From: Onishia taeanensis
Lineage (GTDB): Bacteria > Pseudomonadota > Gammaproteobacteria > Pseudomonadales > Halomonadaceae
Direction: 5' to 3'
Length of the DNA: 64,000 nucleotides
Assembly: GCF_900100755.1 (NCBI RefSeq)
Contig: NZ_FNCI01000008.1
Span: 70,001-134,000, forward strand
In this document: positions 44,057 to 55,063 of the stretch, in pieces
Numbering within the stretch: the first letter of the stretch is position 1
How the letters are laid out: the number at the start of each line of letters is the position of its first letter
Made by a program: the position numbers and the translations under genes
The notes under the pieces: generated by a model
The model's input: only the letters and a program-made list of their open reading frames with translations
Database searches by the model: none
What the model was told of the DNA's origin: nothing

Positions 44057-45655
44057 TCAGATATCGAGCAGCAGGCGTGCCGGGTCCTCGAGGAGTTCCT
44101 TGATGGTCACCAGGAACTGGACCGCATCCTTGCCATCGATCATGCGGTGATCGTATGACACGGCGAGGTACATCATCGGACGAATCTCGACCTTGCCGTT
44201 GACCGCCATCGGGCGTTCCTGGATCTTGTGCATGCCCAGGATCGCCGTCTGCGGCGGGTTGAGAATCGGCGTCGACATCAGCGAACCGAAGATGCCGCCG
44301 TTGGTGATGGTGAAGGTACCGCCCTGCATTTCATCGATGCCGAGCTTGCCGTCACGGGCCCGCTTGCCGAAGTCGACGATGCCCTTCTCGACGTCGGCGA
44401 TCTTCATGCTGTCGGTATCGCGCAACACCGGCACGACCAGGCCGCGGTCGGTGGACACGGCCACGCCGATATCCTGATAGCCGTGGTAGACGATGTCGCC
44501 GCCGTCGATGGAGGCGTTGACGTCCGGGAAGCGCTTGAGCGCCTCGGAGGCCGCCTTGACGAAGAAGCCCATGAAGCCGAGCTTGGTGTCGTGGGCCTTG
44601 AGGAAGGTGTCCTTGTACTGAGCGCGCAGGTCCATCACCGCGCCCATGTCCACCTCGTTGTAGGTGGTGAGCATGGCGGCGGTCTGCTGGGCTTCGACCA
44701 GGCGCTTGGCGATGGTCTTGCGCAGACGGCTCATCGGCACGCGCTTCTCGGGACGCTCACCTTCGGCGACCGGAGCGGTGGCGGCAGGCGCAGCGGCACT
44801 GGCCGGAGCCTTGGACTTCTTGGCGCTGCCTTCCTTGACGGCCTTCTGGACGTCTTCTTTCAGCACACGACCACCCTTGCCGGTGCCTTCGATCTTGCTC
44901 ACGTCCAGGTCATGCTCGGCGACCATCTTGCGTGCCGCCGGGGCGAGAATCTTGTCGCCAATCTTCTCGTCGGCACCCTGGTCGTCGCCGCCCTGATCGC
45001 TTTTGCTTTGCTCGCTGCCCTTGCTGTCACCGCCCGCCGGCGCGGCATCACCGCCGGCGCCTTCGGCGAAGCTTGCCAGCACGGCTTCGGATTCTACCTG
45101 AGCGCCTTCCTCGGCCTTGATCTCGGAGAGGGCGCCGTCAGCCGGAGCAACCACCTCGAGCACGACCTTGTCGGTCTCGATATCGACCAGCACTTCATCG
45201 CGCTTGACCGCTTCACCGACTTTCTTGTGCCAGGTCGCGACCGTGCCTTCCTGAATGGACTCCGGGAAGGTCGGTGCCTTGACGTCATGCGTCTTGCCGG
45301 AGGCCTCGGCCTTCGGAGCCGGCTCGGCATCGCTCTTATCAGCGTCGCCCTTGCCAGCGTCGTCATCGGCGCTGTCATCGGCTTTCGGCTCGGCCTTGGG
45401 CTCGCTCTTCTCTTCACCTGCAGCGCCGAGGATACCCAGGACCTGTTCGGAGGTGACGGTGTCGCCTTCCTCGGCCTTGATCTCGCTCAGCGTGCCGGCC
45501 TCAGGTGCCACGACCTCGAGCACCACCTTGTCGGTCTCGATTTCGACGATCAGCTCGTCACGCTCGACGCTATCACCCGGCTTCTTGTGCCAGGCAGCGA
45601 CGCTGCCCTCGGCAACGGATTCCGGAAAGGTTGGCGCTTTGATCTCGGTAGCCAT
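44057..45655 (-). CDS. sucB: 2-oxoglutarate dehydrogenase E2 (dihydrolipoamide succinyltransferase) with two lipoyl domains
   Basis: 532 residues, about 125 longer than E. coli SucB because there are two lipoyl domains: residues 1-77 (lipoyl Lys43 in ETDKVVLEV) and about 122-198 (Lys163 in the same motif). They are joined by flexible Ala/Asp/Lys-rich linkers. Then follow the peripheral-subunit binding domain ([30 protein letters not shown] starts near 235) and the catalytic core with the active-site HRMIDGKD near the C-terminus. AAGGGAA precedes the ATG. The second lipoyl domain is usual in E2p but less common in E2o. Confidence 0.96.
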   Translation of the reverse strand: MATEIKAPTFPESVAEGSVAAWHKKPGDSVERDELIVEIETDKVVLEVVAPEAGTLSEIKAEEGDTVTSEQVLGILGAAGEEKSEPKAEPKADDSADDDAGKGDADKSDAEPAPKAEASGKTHDVKAPTFPESIQEGTVATWHKKVGEAVKRDEVLVDIETDKVVLEVVAPADGALSEIKAEEGAQVESEAVLASFAEGAGGDAAPAGGDSKGSEQSKSDQGGDDQGADEKIGDKILAPAARKMVAEHDLDVSKIEGTGKGGRVLKEDVQKAVKEGSAKKSKAPASAAAPAATAPVAEGERPEKRVPMSRLRKTIAKRLVEAQQTAAMLTTYNEVDMGAVMDLRAQYKDTFLKAHDTKLGFMGFFVKAASEALKRFPDVNASIDGGDIVYHGYQDIGVAVSTDRGLVVPVLRDTDSMKIADVEKGIVDFGKRARDGKLGIDEMQGGTFTITNGGIFGSLMSTPILNPPQTAILGMHKIQERPMAVNGKVEIRPMMYLAVSYDHRMIDGKDAVQFLVTIKELLEDPARLLLDI

Positions 45656-45698
45656 TGAATTTCCCTTATGTGTTCTCTCTCGTCCGATGGGGACACCT

Positions 45699-48533
45699 TC
45701 AGGCGTTGAAGGCGTCGTCCACCAGTTGGCGCTGCTGTTCTACGTGCACGGACATATAGCCGGCGGCTGGCGCCGCAGAGGCGGGACGACCGGCAAACTT
45801 CAAATCGCGTCCCATGCCTTCACGCAGCATGTCGGCGACGACGCGCATGTGATGCTGACTCTGATACCAAGCGCCCTGGTTGAGCGGCTCTTCCTGGCAC
45901 CAGACGACCTGCTCGAGGTTCGGATACTCCTTGAGGGCCGCCTGCAGCTCTTCCTTCGGGAAGGGATAGACCTGCTCGATGCGCACCACCGCGGTGTCTT
46001 CACGCTCGTTTTCGGCACGGTAAGCGGCGAGATCGTAGTAGACCTTGCCGGAGCACAGCACCGCCCGCTTGACCTTGTCGGCCTCGAGATTGCCCTGATC
46101 AGGCAACACCATCTGGAACTTACCGTGGGCAAGCTCTTCGAGAGTGGAGGTCGCTTCCTTGTGGCGCAGCAGGCTCTTCGGCGACATGACCACCAGCGGC
46201 TTCCTGAGCGGGCGAATCACCTGACGACGCAGCAGATGGAAGATCTGCGCCGGGGTCGTCGGCACGCAGACCTGCATGTTGTGCTCGGCACACAGCTGCA
46301 GGAAGCGCTCGAGACGCGCCGAGGAGTGCTCGGGCCCCTGCCCTTCATAGCCGTGCGGCAGCAGCATGGTCAGGCCACACAGCCGGCCCCACTTGGTCTC
46401 GCCGGAGGAAATGAACTGGTCGACCACCACCTGGGCGCCGTTGAAGAAGTCGCCGAACTGGGCCTCCCACACATTGAGCGCATTGGGCATGGTGGTGGAA
46501 TAGCCGTATTCGAAGGCCAGCACGGCTTCTTCCGAGAGGAAGGAGTCGTGGATGGTGAAACGCGGCTGACCGTCGGCGATGTGCTCGAGCGGCACATAGG
46601 TGCTGCCGTCTTTCTGGTTATGCACCACCGCATGGCGGTGGGAGAAGGTGCCGCGACCGCTGTCCTGGCCGGTAATGCGGATCGGGTGGCCCTGATCGAG
46701 CAGCGTGGCGTAGGCAAGGGTTTCGGCGAAGCCCCAGTTGAGCGCCATGCCGCCGGCGACCATCTTGCGACGGTCTTCGTAGATCTTGGCGACCTGCCGC
46801 TGGACCTGAATGCCGTCCGGCACCTCGCACATTCTGGTGGCGAGCTGCTGCATGCGCTTCATGTCGACGGTGGTATCGGCATCGCCGGTCCACTCATGGC
46901 CCAAGTAGGGTGCCCAGTCGACGAACAGCGACGTATTCGGCTCCTTGACCAGGGCATTGGCCACATGGTTGCCGGCCATCAGGTCGTCGCGGTACTTCTC
47001 CATCTGCGCCTTGGCGTCATCGTCGCTGATGATGCCCTCTTCGACGAGCCGCTTGACGAAATGGGTGCGCGCCGACGGATGATTCTTGATCTTGCTGTAC
47101 ATCATCGGCTGGGTGCCGGACGGCTCGTCGGCCTCGTTGTGGCCGCGGCGACGATAGCAGACCAGATCGATCACCACGTCACGCTTGAACTGGTGGCGAT
47201 AGTCGATGGCCACCTGGGTCGCGTGCAGCACGGCGTCCGGATCGTCGCCGTTGACGTGGAAGATCGGCGCCTGAACCATCTTGGCGATATCGGTGCAGTA
47301 CTCGGTGGAGCGCGTGTCCTGCGGGTTCGAGGTGGTGAAGCCGACCTGGTTGTTGATCACGATGTGCACGGTACCGCCGGTCTTGTAACCGCGGGTCTGC
47401 GACATCTGGAAGGTTTCCATGACCACGCCCTGACCGGCGAATGCCGCATCGCCGTGAACGTTGATCGGTAGCACCTTGTCGCCCTCGGCATCGTCGCGGC
47501 GGTCCTGGCGAGCACGCACGGAGCCCTCGACCACGGGAGAGACGATCTCGAGATGCGACGGGTTGAACGCCAGCGCCAGGTGAACTTCGCCACCACTGGT
47601 CATTACGTTCGAGCTGAAACCCTGGTGATACTTGACGTCACCGGAGCCCTGGGAGATGACCTTCTTGCCGTCGAATTCCTCGATCAGCTCGGAGGGGCTC
47701 TTGCCCAGGATATTGACCAGCAGATTGAGACGACCGCGGTGCGCCATGCCGATGACGACTTCCTTGGTGCCGTAGCCGCCGGTGCGCTGGATGATCTCGT
47801 CCATCATCGGGATGAAGCTTTCGCCACCCTCGAGGCCGAAGCGCTTGGTACCCGGATACTTGGACGCCAGGTAGCTTTCCAGGCCCTCCGCCGCCGTCAG
47901 CCGCTCGAGCACGTGCTTGCGCACGTCCGGGCTGAACTTGGGCTTGGAACGCACCGATTCGAAGCGCTGCTGCAGCCAGCGTTTCTCTTCGGTGTCGACG
48001 ATATGCATGATCTCGCAGCCGATGGAGCGACAGTAGGTCTGCTCCAGGGCATCGACGATCTCCTTGAGCGGCGCCTTGTCCTTACCCAGGAAGAAAGACC
48101 CGGTCTGGAATTCGGTATCCAGGTCGGCCTTGGTCAACTGGTGGAATGAAAGGTCAAGATCCGGTACCGGCACCTGACTGCGCAGGTTCAGAGGATCGAT
48201 ATCGGCCTTCTGGTGGCCGCGGAAGCGGTACGCATTGATCAGCTGAAGAACTTTGACCTGTTTCTTGCTCTCACCGCTGTCGACGCTGGCGGCGGCCTGA
48301 GCACCACGGCGGGCTTGGCCAAGCTGATAGAACTGATCGCGAATCGGACTAAGCGGAATATCCTGGGAGGGGCTGCCATCCGGACGAGGCAATTGATCAA
48401 AGTAATTGCGCCACTCGTCGGGAACAGCGTTTGGATCGACGAGGTACTGTTCGTATAGCGCTTCCACATAGTGAGCATTTCCGCCACTGACATGGGAGGT
48501 GCGCCACATCAACTCCATTATGCCTTCTTGCAT
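45699..48533 (-). CDS. sucA: 2-oxoglutarate dehydrogenase E1 component
   Basis: 944 residues, cytoplasmic. Thiamine-diphosphate-dependent decarboxylation of 2-oxoglutarate and succinyl transfer to lipoyl E2. Seen are the N-terminal E2-binding helix ([20 protein letters not shown]), [15 protein letters not shown], the ThDP motif [20 protein letters not shown]...INNQVGFTT, and [35 protein letters not shown]. The start at 48533 agrees with the Pseudomonas N-terminus MQESVMQRMW. First suc gene, 250 bp after sdhB with a stem-loop between, so partly independent expression is possible. Confidence 0.97.
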   Translation of the reverse strand: MQEGIMELMWRTSHVSGGNAHYVEALYEQYLVDPNAVPDEWRNYFDQLPRPDGSPSQDIPLSPIRDQFYQLGQARRGAQAAASVDSGESKKQVKVLQLINAYRFRGHQKADIDPLNLRSQVPVPDLDLSFHQLTKADLDTEFQTGSFFLGKDKAPLKEIVDALEQTYCRSIGCEIMHIVDTEEKRWLQQRFESVRSKPKFSPDVRKHVLERLTAAEGLESYLASKYPGTKRFGLEGGESFIPMMDEIIQRTGGYGTKEVVIGMAHRGRLNLLVNILGKSPSELIEEFDGKKVISQGSGDVKYHQGFSSNVMTSGGEVHLALAFNPSHLEIVSPVVEGSVRARQDRRDDAEGDKVLPINVHGDAAFAGQGVVMETFQMSQTRGYKTGGTVHIVINNQVGFTTSNPQDTRSTEYCTDIAKMVQAPIFHVNGDDPDAVLHATQVAIDYRHQFKRDVVIDLVCYRRRGHNEADEPSGTQPMMYSKIKNHPSARTHFVKRLVEEGIISDDDAKAQMEKYRDDLMAGNHVANALVKEPNTSLFVDWAPYLGHEWTGDADTTVDMKRMQQLATRMCEVPDGIQVQRQVAKIYEDRRKMVAGGMALNWGFAETLAYATLLDQGHPIRITGQDSGRGTFSHRHAVVHNQKDGSTYVPLEHIADGQPRFTIHDSFLSEEAVLAFEYGYSTTMPNALNVWEAQFGDFFNGAQVVVDQFISSGETKWGRLCGLTMLLPHGYEGQGPEHSSARLERFLQLCAEHNMQVCVPTTPAQIFHLLRRQVIRPLRKPLVVMSPKSLLRHKEATSTLEELAHGKFQMVLPDQGNLEADKVKRAVLCSGKVYYDLAAYRAENEREDTAVVRIEQVYPFPKEELQAALKEYPNLEQVVWCQEEPLNQGAWYQSQHHMRVVADMLREGMGRDLKFAGRPASAAPAAGYMSVHVEQQRQLVDDAFNA

Positions 48534-48674
48534 GTCTCGGTCACCCTACACTGATGGGGTGTTATCGGCGCCATCTACGGCATCGCCGCATCGGCGTGAC
48601 TGTTGCCCTGCCGGTTGGGCGTTAATCCTGCTCCGGCGAGCTCCGGCACGAACCGTAAGCCCAGGTCTCGATCG

Positions 48675-48707
48675 TCAAGAGCCGGTGCGCGGGGCACCGG
48701 CTCTTGA
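48675..48707 (-). terminator. Stem-loop between sdhB and sucA
   Basis: A perfect 14-bp stem (TCAAGAGCCGGTGC and complement) with a 5-base loop and no U-tract. It may attenuate or process the sdh-suc transcript and does not look like a simple full stop. Confidence 0.6.
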
Positions 48708-48784
48708 TTACGGGGCCGGCTCAACCGCGGCGAATCGCCACGGCCTGAGATCGGCGCCCATGATAGCAAGACGAGCGCGACGAT

Positions 48785-49495
48785 TTAAGTGGCATTCGCC
48801 AGCAGCATCTCGCGAATCTTGCCGATCGCCCGCGTCGGGTTGAGCCCCTTCGGACAAACCGCCACACAGTTCATGATGCCGCGGCAGCGGAAGACGCTGA
48901 ACGGATCCTCGAGTTCGGCGAGACGCTCGCTGGTCGCCGTATCGCGCGAGTCAGCCAGGAAGCGGTAAGACTGCAAGAGGCCGGCCGGACCGACGAACTT
49001 GTCCGGGTTCCACCAGAACGACGGGCAGGACGTCGAGCAACAGGCACACAGAATGCACTCGTAGAGACCGTCGAGCTTGTCGCGATCTTCCGGCGACTGC
49101 AGGCGCTCGATAGCCGGGTCCGGCGTGTCGTTCTGCAGGTACGGCTGGATACGCTCGTACTGCTTGTAGAACAGCGCCATGTCGACGACCAGATCGCGGA
49201 TGACCGGCAGACCGGGAAGCGGACGCAGGGTCAGCTTGCCGCCCTTGACCACTTCGGAAAGCGGCGTGATGCAGGCCAGGCCATTCTTGCCGTTCATGTT
49301 CATGCCGTCGGAGCCACAGACCCCTTCACGGCAGCTGCGACGATAGGCCATGGAGCTGTCTTGCTCCTTGATCATGGCCAGAACATTCAGAACCATTACA
49401 TCGCGGCCCTGAGTGTCCACCTGAAACTCCTGCATGTACGGCGCGGAGTCGGTTTCCGGGTTGTAGCGGTAGACGGATACCTGAAGCATGGACAT
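48785..49495 (-). CDS. sdhB: Succinate dehydrogenase iron-sulfur subunit
   Basis: 236 residues. [2Fe-2S] ligands in CREGVCGSDGMNMNG with the distal NGLAC, [4Fe-4S] in CILCACCSTSCP, [3Fe-4S] in CRGIMNCVAVCPKGLNP. It passes electrons from SdhA FADH2 to ubiquinone at SdhCD. AAGGGGG lies 6 bases before the ATG at 49495; an ATG two codons later (49489) matches the MLQVSVYRYNP start of Pseudomonas SdhB and cannot be excluded. Order sdhCDAB is normal. Confidence 0.97.
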   Translation of the reverse strand: MSMLQVSVYRYNPETDSAPYMQEFQVDTQGRDVMVLNVLAMIKEQDSSMAYRRSCREGVCGSDGMNMNGKNGLACITPLSEVVKGGKLTLRPLPGLPVIRDLVVDMALFYKQYERIQPYLQNDTPDPAIERLQSPEDRDKLDGLYECILCACCSTSCPSFWWNPDKFVGPAGLLQSYRFLADSRDTATSERLAELEDPFSVFRCRGIMNCVAVCPKGLNPTRAIGKIREMLLANAT

Positions 49496-49506
49496 CGTGG
49501 ACCCCC

Positions 49507-51279
49507 TTAGTAAGTACGGACTTTAGGCTCGAAGGTGTCGACGGTCTTCGGCGTGAAGTTGACGTCGCGCTTGCCCAGCGTCTTGGTTGCCGGGAAGAAC
49601 AGCGAGTGCTTCAGCCAGTTGACATCGTCACGGTCCGGATAGTCGTAACGGGAATGCGCACCGCGGCTTTCCTTACGCTCCAGCGCAGAAATCGCGGTGG
49701 CCTCGGCCACTTCCATCAGGTTGTCGAGCTCCAGGGCTTCGACGCGTGCGGTATTAAAGGCATTCGACTTGTCACCCAGGTGCGCATTGGCGATGCGCTC
49801 ACGCAGTTCGGCAAGCTTCTTGACGCCGTCCTGCATGTTGTCTTCCTGACGGAAGACCCCGAAGTCGCTCTGCATGATTTCCTGCAGCTCGGCCTTGAGG
49901 GCCGGTACGGACTCACCGCCGCTGGACTCGTTCCAGCGATTCAGGCGCTTCATGGCCGCATCGATATCGGACTGAGTGGCGTCGAGATATTCGATACCCT
50001 CGTTGAGCGCGCTTTCGATGTACATGCCGGCAGCGCGGCCGAATACCACCAGGTCGAGCAGTGAGTTACCGCCCAGACGGTTGGCACCGTGCACCGAGAC
50101 GCAGGCCGCCTCGCCACAGGCGAACAGGCCGTTGACGATCTGATCGTTGCCGTCTTCGTCCTGCATGATCGCCTGGCCGTGCACATTGGTGGGAATACCG
50201 CCCATCATGTAGTGGCAGGTCGGCACGACCGGGATCGGCTCCTTGGCCGGGTCGACATGGGCAAAGGTCTTGGACAGCTCGACGATACCCGGCAGGCGCT
50301 TGCCGAGAACTTCCTCACCAAGGTGATCGAGCTTCAGGAAGACGTGATCGCCCTTCTCGCCGCAGCCGCGACCTTCGAGGATTTCCATGACCATGGAGCG
50401 GGCGACCACATCGCGGCCGGCCAGGTCCTTGGCGTTCGGCGCATAACGCTCCATGAAGCGCTCGCCGTCCTTGTTGATCAGATAGCCACCCTCGCCGCGG
50501 CAACCCTCGGTCACCAGGGTGCCGGCGCCGTAAATGCCGGTCGGGTGGAACTGCCACATTTCCATGTCCTGCATCGGGAAGCCCGCACGCAGGGCCATGC
50601 CGATGCCGTCGCCAGTGTTGATCAGGGCGTTGGTGGTGGAGGCATAGATACGGCCGGCACCGCCGGTCGCCAGCACAGTGGCCTTGGACTTGACGTGCAC
50701 CAGTTCGCCGGTCTCGATGCACATGGCGATGCAGCCCACTACGTCGCCGTTGGCATTCTTGACCAGATCGACCGCATACCACTCGTTCAGGAAGGTGGTG
50801 TTGTTCTTCAGGTTGTTCTGATAAAGCGTGTGCAGCAGCGCGTGGCCGGTACGGTCGGCAGCCGCGCAGGTACGCGCCGCTTGGCCGCCTTTACCGAAGT
50901 CCTTGGACTGACCGCCGAACGGGCGCTGGTAAATGCGGCCGTTATCGAAGCGGGAGAACGGCAGGCCCATGTGCTCGAGCTCGAACACCGCCTTGGGACC
51001 TTCAGAGCACATGTACTCGGCCGCGTCCTGGTCGGCGATATAGTCGCCGCCCTTGACGGTGTCGTACATGTGCCAGCGCCAATCGTCATTCGGATCGGCA
51101 GACGCGATGGCACAGGTGATGCCGCCCTGGGCAGACACGGTGTGCGAGCGAGTCGGGAAGACCTTTGAGAGTACCGCGGTCTTCTTGCCGGACTTGGCCA
51201 GCTCGAGAGCGGCACGCAGGCCGGAGCCGCCGCCACCGATGATGATTGCGTCGAAGGTCAGGCTACGCATGTTAGACAT
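49507..51279 (-). CDS. sdhA: Succinate dehydrogenase flavoprotein subunit
   Basis: 590 residues, membrane-associated on the cytoplasmic side. FAD fold [17 protein letters not shown], covalent-FAD His in [11 protein letters not shown], substrate-site segments [13 protein letters not shown]...[28 protein letters not shown], and C-terminal [14 protein letters not shown]. An SdhE-type assembly factor is expected to attach the flavin but is not in the window. It starts 3 bp after the sdhD stop, so the cluster is tightly packed. Confidence 0.97.
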   Translation of the reverse strand: MSNMRSLTFDAIIIGGGGSGLRAALELAKSGKKTAVLSKVFPTRSHTVSAQGGITCAIASADPNDDWRWHMYDTVKGGDYIADQDAAEYMCSEGPKAVFELEHMGLPFSRFDNGRIYQRPFGGQSKDFGKGGQAARTCAAADRTGHALLHTLYQNNLKNNTTFLNEWYAVDLVKNANGDVVGCIAMCIETGELVHVKSKATVLATGGAGRIYASTTNALINTGDGIGMALRAGFPMQDMEMWQFHPTGIYGAGTLVTEGCRGEGGYLINKDGERFMERYAPNAKDLAGRDVVARSMVMEILEGRGCGEKGDHVFLKLDHLGEEVLGKRLPGIVELSKTFAHVDPAKEPIPVVPTCHYMMGGIPTNVHGQAIMQDEDGNDQIVNGLFACGEAACVSVHGANRLGGNSLLDLVVFGRAAGMYIESALNEGIEYLDATQSDIDAAMKRLNRWNESSGGESVPALKAELQEIMQSDFGVFRQEDNMQDGVKKLAELRERIANAHLGDKSNAFNTARVEALELDNLMEVAEATAISALERKESRGAHSRYDYPDRDDVNWLKHSLFFPATKTLGKRDVNFTPKTVDTFEPKVRTY

Positions 51280-51282
51280 TTA

Positions 51283-51630
51283 TCAGGCTCCCCACAGGAC
51301 TTGAACGCCCCACACCAGAAAGACAAAGATGGCCAGGATGATCACGGCCTGGGCGGCAATACGGATGGCGGTCGGCTTCAGGTAATCGGTGGTCACCGTC
51401 CACAGGCCGATCCAGGCGTGGGCGGCCATCGACACGAAGGCGAGCAGCGAGAAGATACGCATCCAGGTAGAGCCGAACAGGCCGCTCCAGGTGGCGTAGT
51501 CCAGGTTTGGGTGCAGCAGCAGATAGCCGACTACGAAGAGTGTATAAAGCGCCAGAATGACGGCCGAGGCACGCTGAAGCAGCCAGTCAGACAGGCCACT
51601 ACGACCAAAATTCGTGATGTTGGTTACCAT
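51283..51630 (-). CDS. sdhD: Succinate dehydrogenase membrane anchor, SdhD
   Basis: 115 residues with three membrane helices. N-terminal SGLSDWLLQRASAVIL is the family hallmark, and the heme/quinone region AAHAWIGLWTVTTDYLK carries the axial His. With SdhC it anchors SdhAB and reduces ubiquinone. Its start overlaps the sdhC stop by 7 bp. Confidence 0.95.
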   Translation of the reverse strand: MVTNITNFGRSGLSDWLLQRASAVILALYTLFVVGYLLLHPNLDYATWSGLFGSTWMRIFSLLAFVSMAAHAWIGLWTVTTDYLKPTAIRIAAQAVIILAIFVFLVWGVQVLWGA

Positions 51631-52001
51631 ACCCAGACTCCTGCCAGAATCACCAGAACGGCACTGATCACGACGGTGATCTGCGCCTTCTTGATACCAC
51701 CCTCAAGGGTCACACCGATGTCGGCATCCATCAGCAAGTGCTTGATGCCGGCCACGAAGTGAAAGGCCAGTGCGGACAGCAGGCCCCAGGTGATCAACTT
51801 AACCAGGAAGTTGTGGGCAATGGCATCGCTTACAGCCTCGAATCCCTGCGGGGAAGACAGCGACGTGTCCAGCGCCCAGAAGGCGAAGATCAGGCCGATG
51901 AAGAGGATGACGCCTGTGATGCGGTGAGCGATCGACGTTAGTGCCGGGAGGGGGAACTTGATCGTACTGAGATCGAGATTTACGGGTCGTTTGCTATTCA
52001 C
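51624..52001 (-). CDS. sdhC: Succinate dehydrogenase cytochrome b556 subunit, SdhC
   Basis: 125 residues, three membrane helices. The N-terminal RPVNLDLSTIKFPLPALTSI followed by AHRITGV is typical, with the quinone-site Ser/Arg; the heme ligand is in AFHFVAGIKHLLMD. First gene of the sdh-suc cluster, transcribed away from gltA from a recognisable promoter about 140 bp upstream. Confidence 0.96.
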   Translation of the reverse strand: MNSKRPVNLDLSTIKFPLPALTSIAHRITGVILFIGLIFAFWALDTSLSSPQGFEAVSDAIAHNFLVKLITWGLLSALAFHFVAGIKHLLMDADIGVTLEGGIKKAQITVVISAVLVILAGVWVW

Positions 52002-52135
52002 GGCTCTTTACACACTCTCTTGGCCCGCTGTGGGTGCGTCGGGGCTAGTGCCCGAGCGGGCGGTGGTTTTGAGGAAGGGCTCGGCCGTCTGCCAAGTCGG
52101 CACGACCATGCCTATCGGCCAGTCGCGCGGAGTGG

Positions 52136-52164
52136 ATTATAGGGATTGGGCGCAACCATGACAA
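52136..52164 (-). promoter_or_regulatory. Sigma-70-type promoter of sdhCDAB
   Basis: Minus strand: -35 TTGTCA (52164-52159), 17-bp spacing, -10 TATAAT (52141-52136). A transcript would start near 52129 with a leader of about 130 nt. Confidence 0.72.
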
Positions 52165-52242
52165 ATGTCGACAACCTGAGACCCACGAGTTACGCCTTGA
52201 CCCATACCGGGAAAGGCGCACAATGATGCAAAGCACCAATAA

Positions 52243-52261
52243 CTGTACAAAACAAGTACAG
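52243..52261. promoter_or_regulatory. Inverted repeat CTGTAC-N7-GTACAG in the sdhC-gltA spacer
   Basis: Perfect 6-bp arms separated by 7 bp, about 80 bp upstream of the sdh -35 and 40 bp upstream of the gltA -35. Placed where a shared regulator of the two divergent units could bind; no matching factor recognised. The 403-bp spacer 52002-52404 otherwise holds only the two promoters. Confidence 0.45.
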
Positions 52262-52301
52262 AAATTACAAGATTGCACAAGGCGGCCCGCCCAATGGCGA
52301 A

Positions 52302-52329
52302 TTGACAATCCTTGGATCGCTTCTATAGT
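52302..52329 (+). promoter_or_regulatory. Strong sigma-70 promoter of gltA
   Basis: -35 TTGACA (52302-52307), 16-bp spacer, -10 TATAGT (52324-52329). Start expected near 52336, leader about 70 nt. Confidence 0.85.
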
Positions 52330-52404
52330 GGGCTAACTTTTTTCTGCCGCACATCAAGCGAGTCAAGGACTTATCGCCAGATACCAGACAACGAGGAGCC
52401 TAGC

Positions 52405-53694
52405 ATGGCTGACAGAAAAGCACATTTGACGATAGATGGTCTGGACGAGGCTATCGAGCTGCCGGTCTATTCCGGCACCGCGGGCCCCGACGTCATCGAC
52501 GTGCGCGAGCTTAGCGCGTCGGGCCTGTTCACTTATGATCCAGGCTTCATGGCGACCTCCGCCACCGAGTCAGCCATCACCTACATTGATGGCGGCAACG
52601 GCATCTTGCTGCACCGTGGCTACCCGATCGACCAGCTGGCCGCTCACTCCAACTTCCCGGAACTCTCCTACTTGCTGCTGTTCGGCGAGCTGCCGACCAA
52701 AGAGCAGTACAACGAGTTCGAGCGCACCGTGCGCAGCCACACCATGGTCCACGAGCAGCTATCCAATTTCTATAAGGGCTTCCGTCGCGATGCCCACCCG
52801 ATGTCGATCATGTGCGGCGTGGTCGGTGGCCTGGCCGCCTTCTATCACGACCACATGGACATCAGCCGTGAGGAAGACCGTCGCATCAGCGCTATTCGCT
52901 TGATCGCCAAGATGCCGACCCTGGCGGCCATGTGCCATAAGTACAACATCGGCCAGCCCTTCATGTATCCGCGTAATGACCTGAATTACGCCGAGAACTT
53001 TCTTTACATGATGTTCGGCAACCCCTGTGAGACCTACGAGATCAACCCGGTGTTCGCCAAGGCCATGGACCGCATCTTCATGCTCCATGCCGATCATGAG
53101 CAGAACGCCTCGACCTCTACGGTTCGCCTGGCCGGCTCCACTGGCGCCAATCCCTATGCCTGCATCAGCGCCGGCATCGCAGCGCTCTGGGGCCCGGCCC
53201 ACGGTGGCGCCAACGAGGCCGTGCTGAACATGCTCGACGAGATCGGCGACGACTCCGAGGACAACATCCAGGCCTTTATCGATCGCGCCAAGGACAAGGA
53301 CGACCCGTTCAAGCTGATGGGCTTTGGCCACCGGGTCTATCGCAACTTCGATCCGCGCGCCAAGGTCATGAAGGAAACCTGTGACCAGGTACTCAGTGAA
53401 CTGGGCATGGCCGACGATCCGCAACTCAAGATCGCCAAGCGCCTCGAGCAGATCGCCCTGGAAGACGAGTACTTCATCGAGCGCAAGCTCTATCCGAACG
53501 TCGACTTCTATTCCGGCATCATCCTCAAGGCGATCGGCATTCCCACCAACATGTTCACGGTGATCTTTGCCGTGTCGCGCACCATCGGCTGGATCTCGCA
53601 CTGGAATGAGATGATCAGCAGCGGCAATCACAAGATCGGCCGCCCGCGCCAGCTTTACACCGGCTACACCCAGCGTGACTACCCGGCCGAGTAA
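52405..53694 (+). CDS. gltA: Citrate synthase (type II)
   Basis: Condenses acetyl-CoA and oxaloacetate to citrate. 429 residues, the length of the hexameric, NADH-sensitive gram-negative form. Catalytic segments: [26 protein letters not shown] (His), [13 protein letters not shown] (His) and the Asp in the VDFYSGIIL region. ATG at 52405 follows GAGGAG; the open frame upstream (to 52312) covers the promoter and is not coding. Divergent from sdhCDAB as in E. coli and Pseudomonas. Confidence 0.97.
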   Translation: MADRKAHLTIDGLDEAIELPVYSGTAGPDVIDVRELSASGLFTYDPGFMATSATESAITYIDGGNGILLHRGYPIDQLAAHSNFPELSYLLLFGELPTKEQYNEFERTVRSHTMVHEQLSNFYKGFRRDAHPMSIMCGVVGGLAAFYHDHMDISREEDRRISAIRLIAKMPTLAAMCHKYNIGQPFMYPRNDLNYAENFLYMMFGNPCETYEINPVFAKAMDRIFMLHADHEQNASTSTVRLAGSTGANPYACISAGIAALWGPAHGGANEAVLNMLDEIGDDSEDNIQAFIDRAKDKDDPFKLMGFGHRVYRNFDPRAKVMKETCDQVLSELGMADDPQLKIAKRLEQIALEDEYFIERKLYPNVDFYSGIILKAIGIPTNMFTVIFAVSRTIGWISHWNEMISSGNHKIGRPRQLYTGYTQRDYPAE

Positions 53695-53723
53695 GCCAGC
53701 TGGGTTACGACATGAACGAACGA

Positions 53724-53752
53724 AAGAGGTCGCCTAGAGGCGGCCTCTTTTT
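53724..53752 (+). terminator. Rho-independent terminator of gltA
   Basis: Stem AGAGGTCGCC / GGCGGCCTCT (one G-T pair) with TAGA loop and a T-run. Confidence 0.9.
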
Positions 53753-53827
53753 GCATGTATTGATGACCGGTGCTCTTATTTGCACATGCCACGGGAACGG
53801 TGGCCGCCAATCCACAAGGAGATCGAA

Positions 53828-54712
53828 ATGAGTGACAACGCCATTCAGACCGTCAGCTTCATTGGCCTTGGCGTCATGGGCTACCCCATGGCCGGCCATC
53901 TGGCCAAGGCAGGCTATAAGGTGCGGGTCTACAACCGCACCGCCGCCAAGGCAGAGGCCTGGACAAAGGACCATAGCGGCAGCCATCACGCCACGCCCAG
54001 GGAGGCCGCCGAGGGGGCCGATCTGGTGCTGATGTGCGTCGGAAACGATGACGACGTGCGCCAGGTCACTCTGGGCGAGGACGGCGTCCTGAACGGCATG
54101 CGCGAAGGCGCTGTGCTGGTCGATCACACCACCGCCTCGGCCAACCTGGCACGCGAGCTCGATGCCGCCTGCCGGGCACAGGGCGTTGCCTTTATCGATG
54201 CACCGGTCTCAGGCGGCCAGCAGGGAGCCGAGAAAGGCGCTCTGACGGTCATGTGCGGTGGCGAAGAAGCCGATTTCCAGCGCGTGCAGGACGCCCTCAA
54301 GGTCTACGCGCGGGCGCTCAACCTCCTCGGCCCTGCCGGCAGCGGCCAGATGACCAAGATGGTCAATCAGATCTGCATCGCCGGCGTCGTTCAGGGCCTC
54401 GCCGAAGGCCTGCACTTTGCAGAGCAAGCGGGGCTCGACCGCGAACAGGTCATCGAGGTAATTTCGCAAGGCGCCGCCGGTTCCTGGCAGATGGAGAACC
54501 GCCACAAGACCATGATCGACAATGAGTACGATCATGGCTTCGCGGTGAACTGGATGCGCAAGGACCTGGCCATCTGCCTCGACCAAGCGCGAGAGCTCGA
54601 CGCCCGACTGCCCGTCACCGCGCTGGTCGATCAGTTCTACGGCGATGTCCAGGCCATGGGCGGAGGTCGCTGGGATACCTCCTCACTGCTCAAGCGCCTG
54701 CGCCGCGACTGA
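53828..54712 (+). CDS. NAD(P)-dependent oxidoreductase, 3-hydroxyisobutyrate dehydrogenase family
   Basis: 294 residues. N-terminal Rossmann motif GLGVMGYPMAGHLAKAG, substrate loop DAPVSGGQQGAEKGAL, catalytic Lys in GSGQMTKMVNQICIAG, and the C-terminal KDLAICLDQARE. The beta-hydroxyacid dehydrogenase family includes 3-hydroxyisobutyrate, tartronate-semialdehyde and related reductases; I cannot choose among them. AAGGAG lies 6 bases before the ATG at 53828. No pathway neighbours (no mmsA or gcl), so it looks like a stand-alone housekeeping or detoxifying enzyme. Confidence 0.93.
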   Translation: MSDNAIQTVSFIGLGVMGYPMAGHLAKAGYKVRVYNRTAAKAEAWTKDHSGSHHATPREAAEGADLVLMCVGNDDDVRQVTLGEDGVLNGMREGAVLVDHTTASANLARELDAACRAQGVAFIDAPVSGGQQGAEKGALTVMCGGEEADFQRVQDALKVYARALNLLGPAGSGQMTKMVNQICIAGVVQGLAEGLHFAEQAGLDREQVIEVISQGAAGSWQMENRHKTMIDNEYDHGFAVNWMRKDLAICLDQARELDARLPVTALVDQFYGDVQAMGGGRWDTSSLLKRLRRD

Positions 54713-54757
54713 CGCCACGCAAGCAGCGCTCAGCCCATCACTTAGACGCCCCTCTCA

Positions 54758-54778
54758 GGCCCGGGCACGCCCCGGGCC
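54758..54778 (+). terminator. Stem-loop after the dehydrogenase gene
   Basis: GGCCCGGG / CCCGGGCC with a 5-base loop, 45 bp after the stop; no long T-run. Confidence 0.6.
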
Positions 54779-55063
54779 GCCTTATCTCCCTCCGGCCCCG
54801 CGCCCCTCCTCTATCGACATCGCCAGCTCCGCCATGTCAGCCATCGACACGCCCTCGTCCTTGCATCCGATACAGGTCGCGTTGCCTGATAGCGCAGGAG
54901 AGATGGGGAGATAGCGAAGGCTCCTGCTTTTACTCCCTGCACAAGTCTTGTCGAAGCCCCATACCCGCAATCCCTGCATGGGCCTCAACCGAACACCATG
55001 GCAAGCAGCGATTTTTAGCTACCAAAGGCGTCGCCAGCCCAGCTATTTGAAGGCCTCACGGCG

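Noticed and set aside
54782..54988. 68-codon minus-strand frame in the spacer before the DnaA-box cluster
   Set aside because: No ribosome site, low-information sequence, overlapping frames on the other strand equally open.
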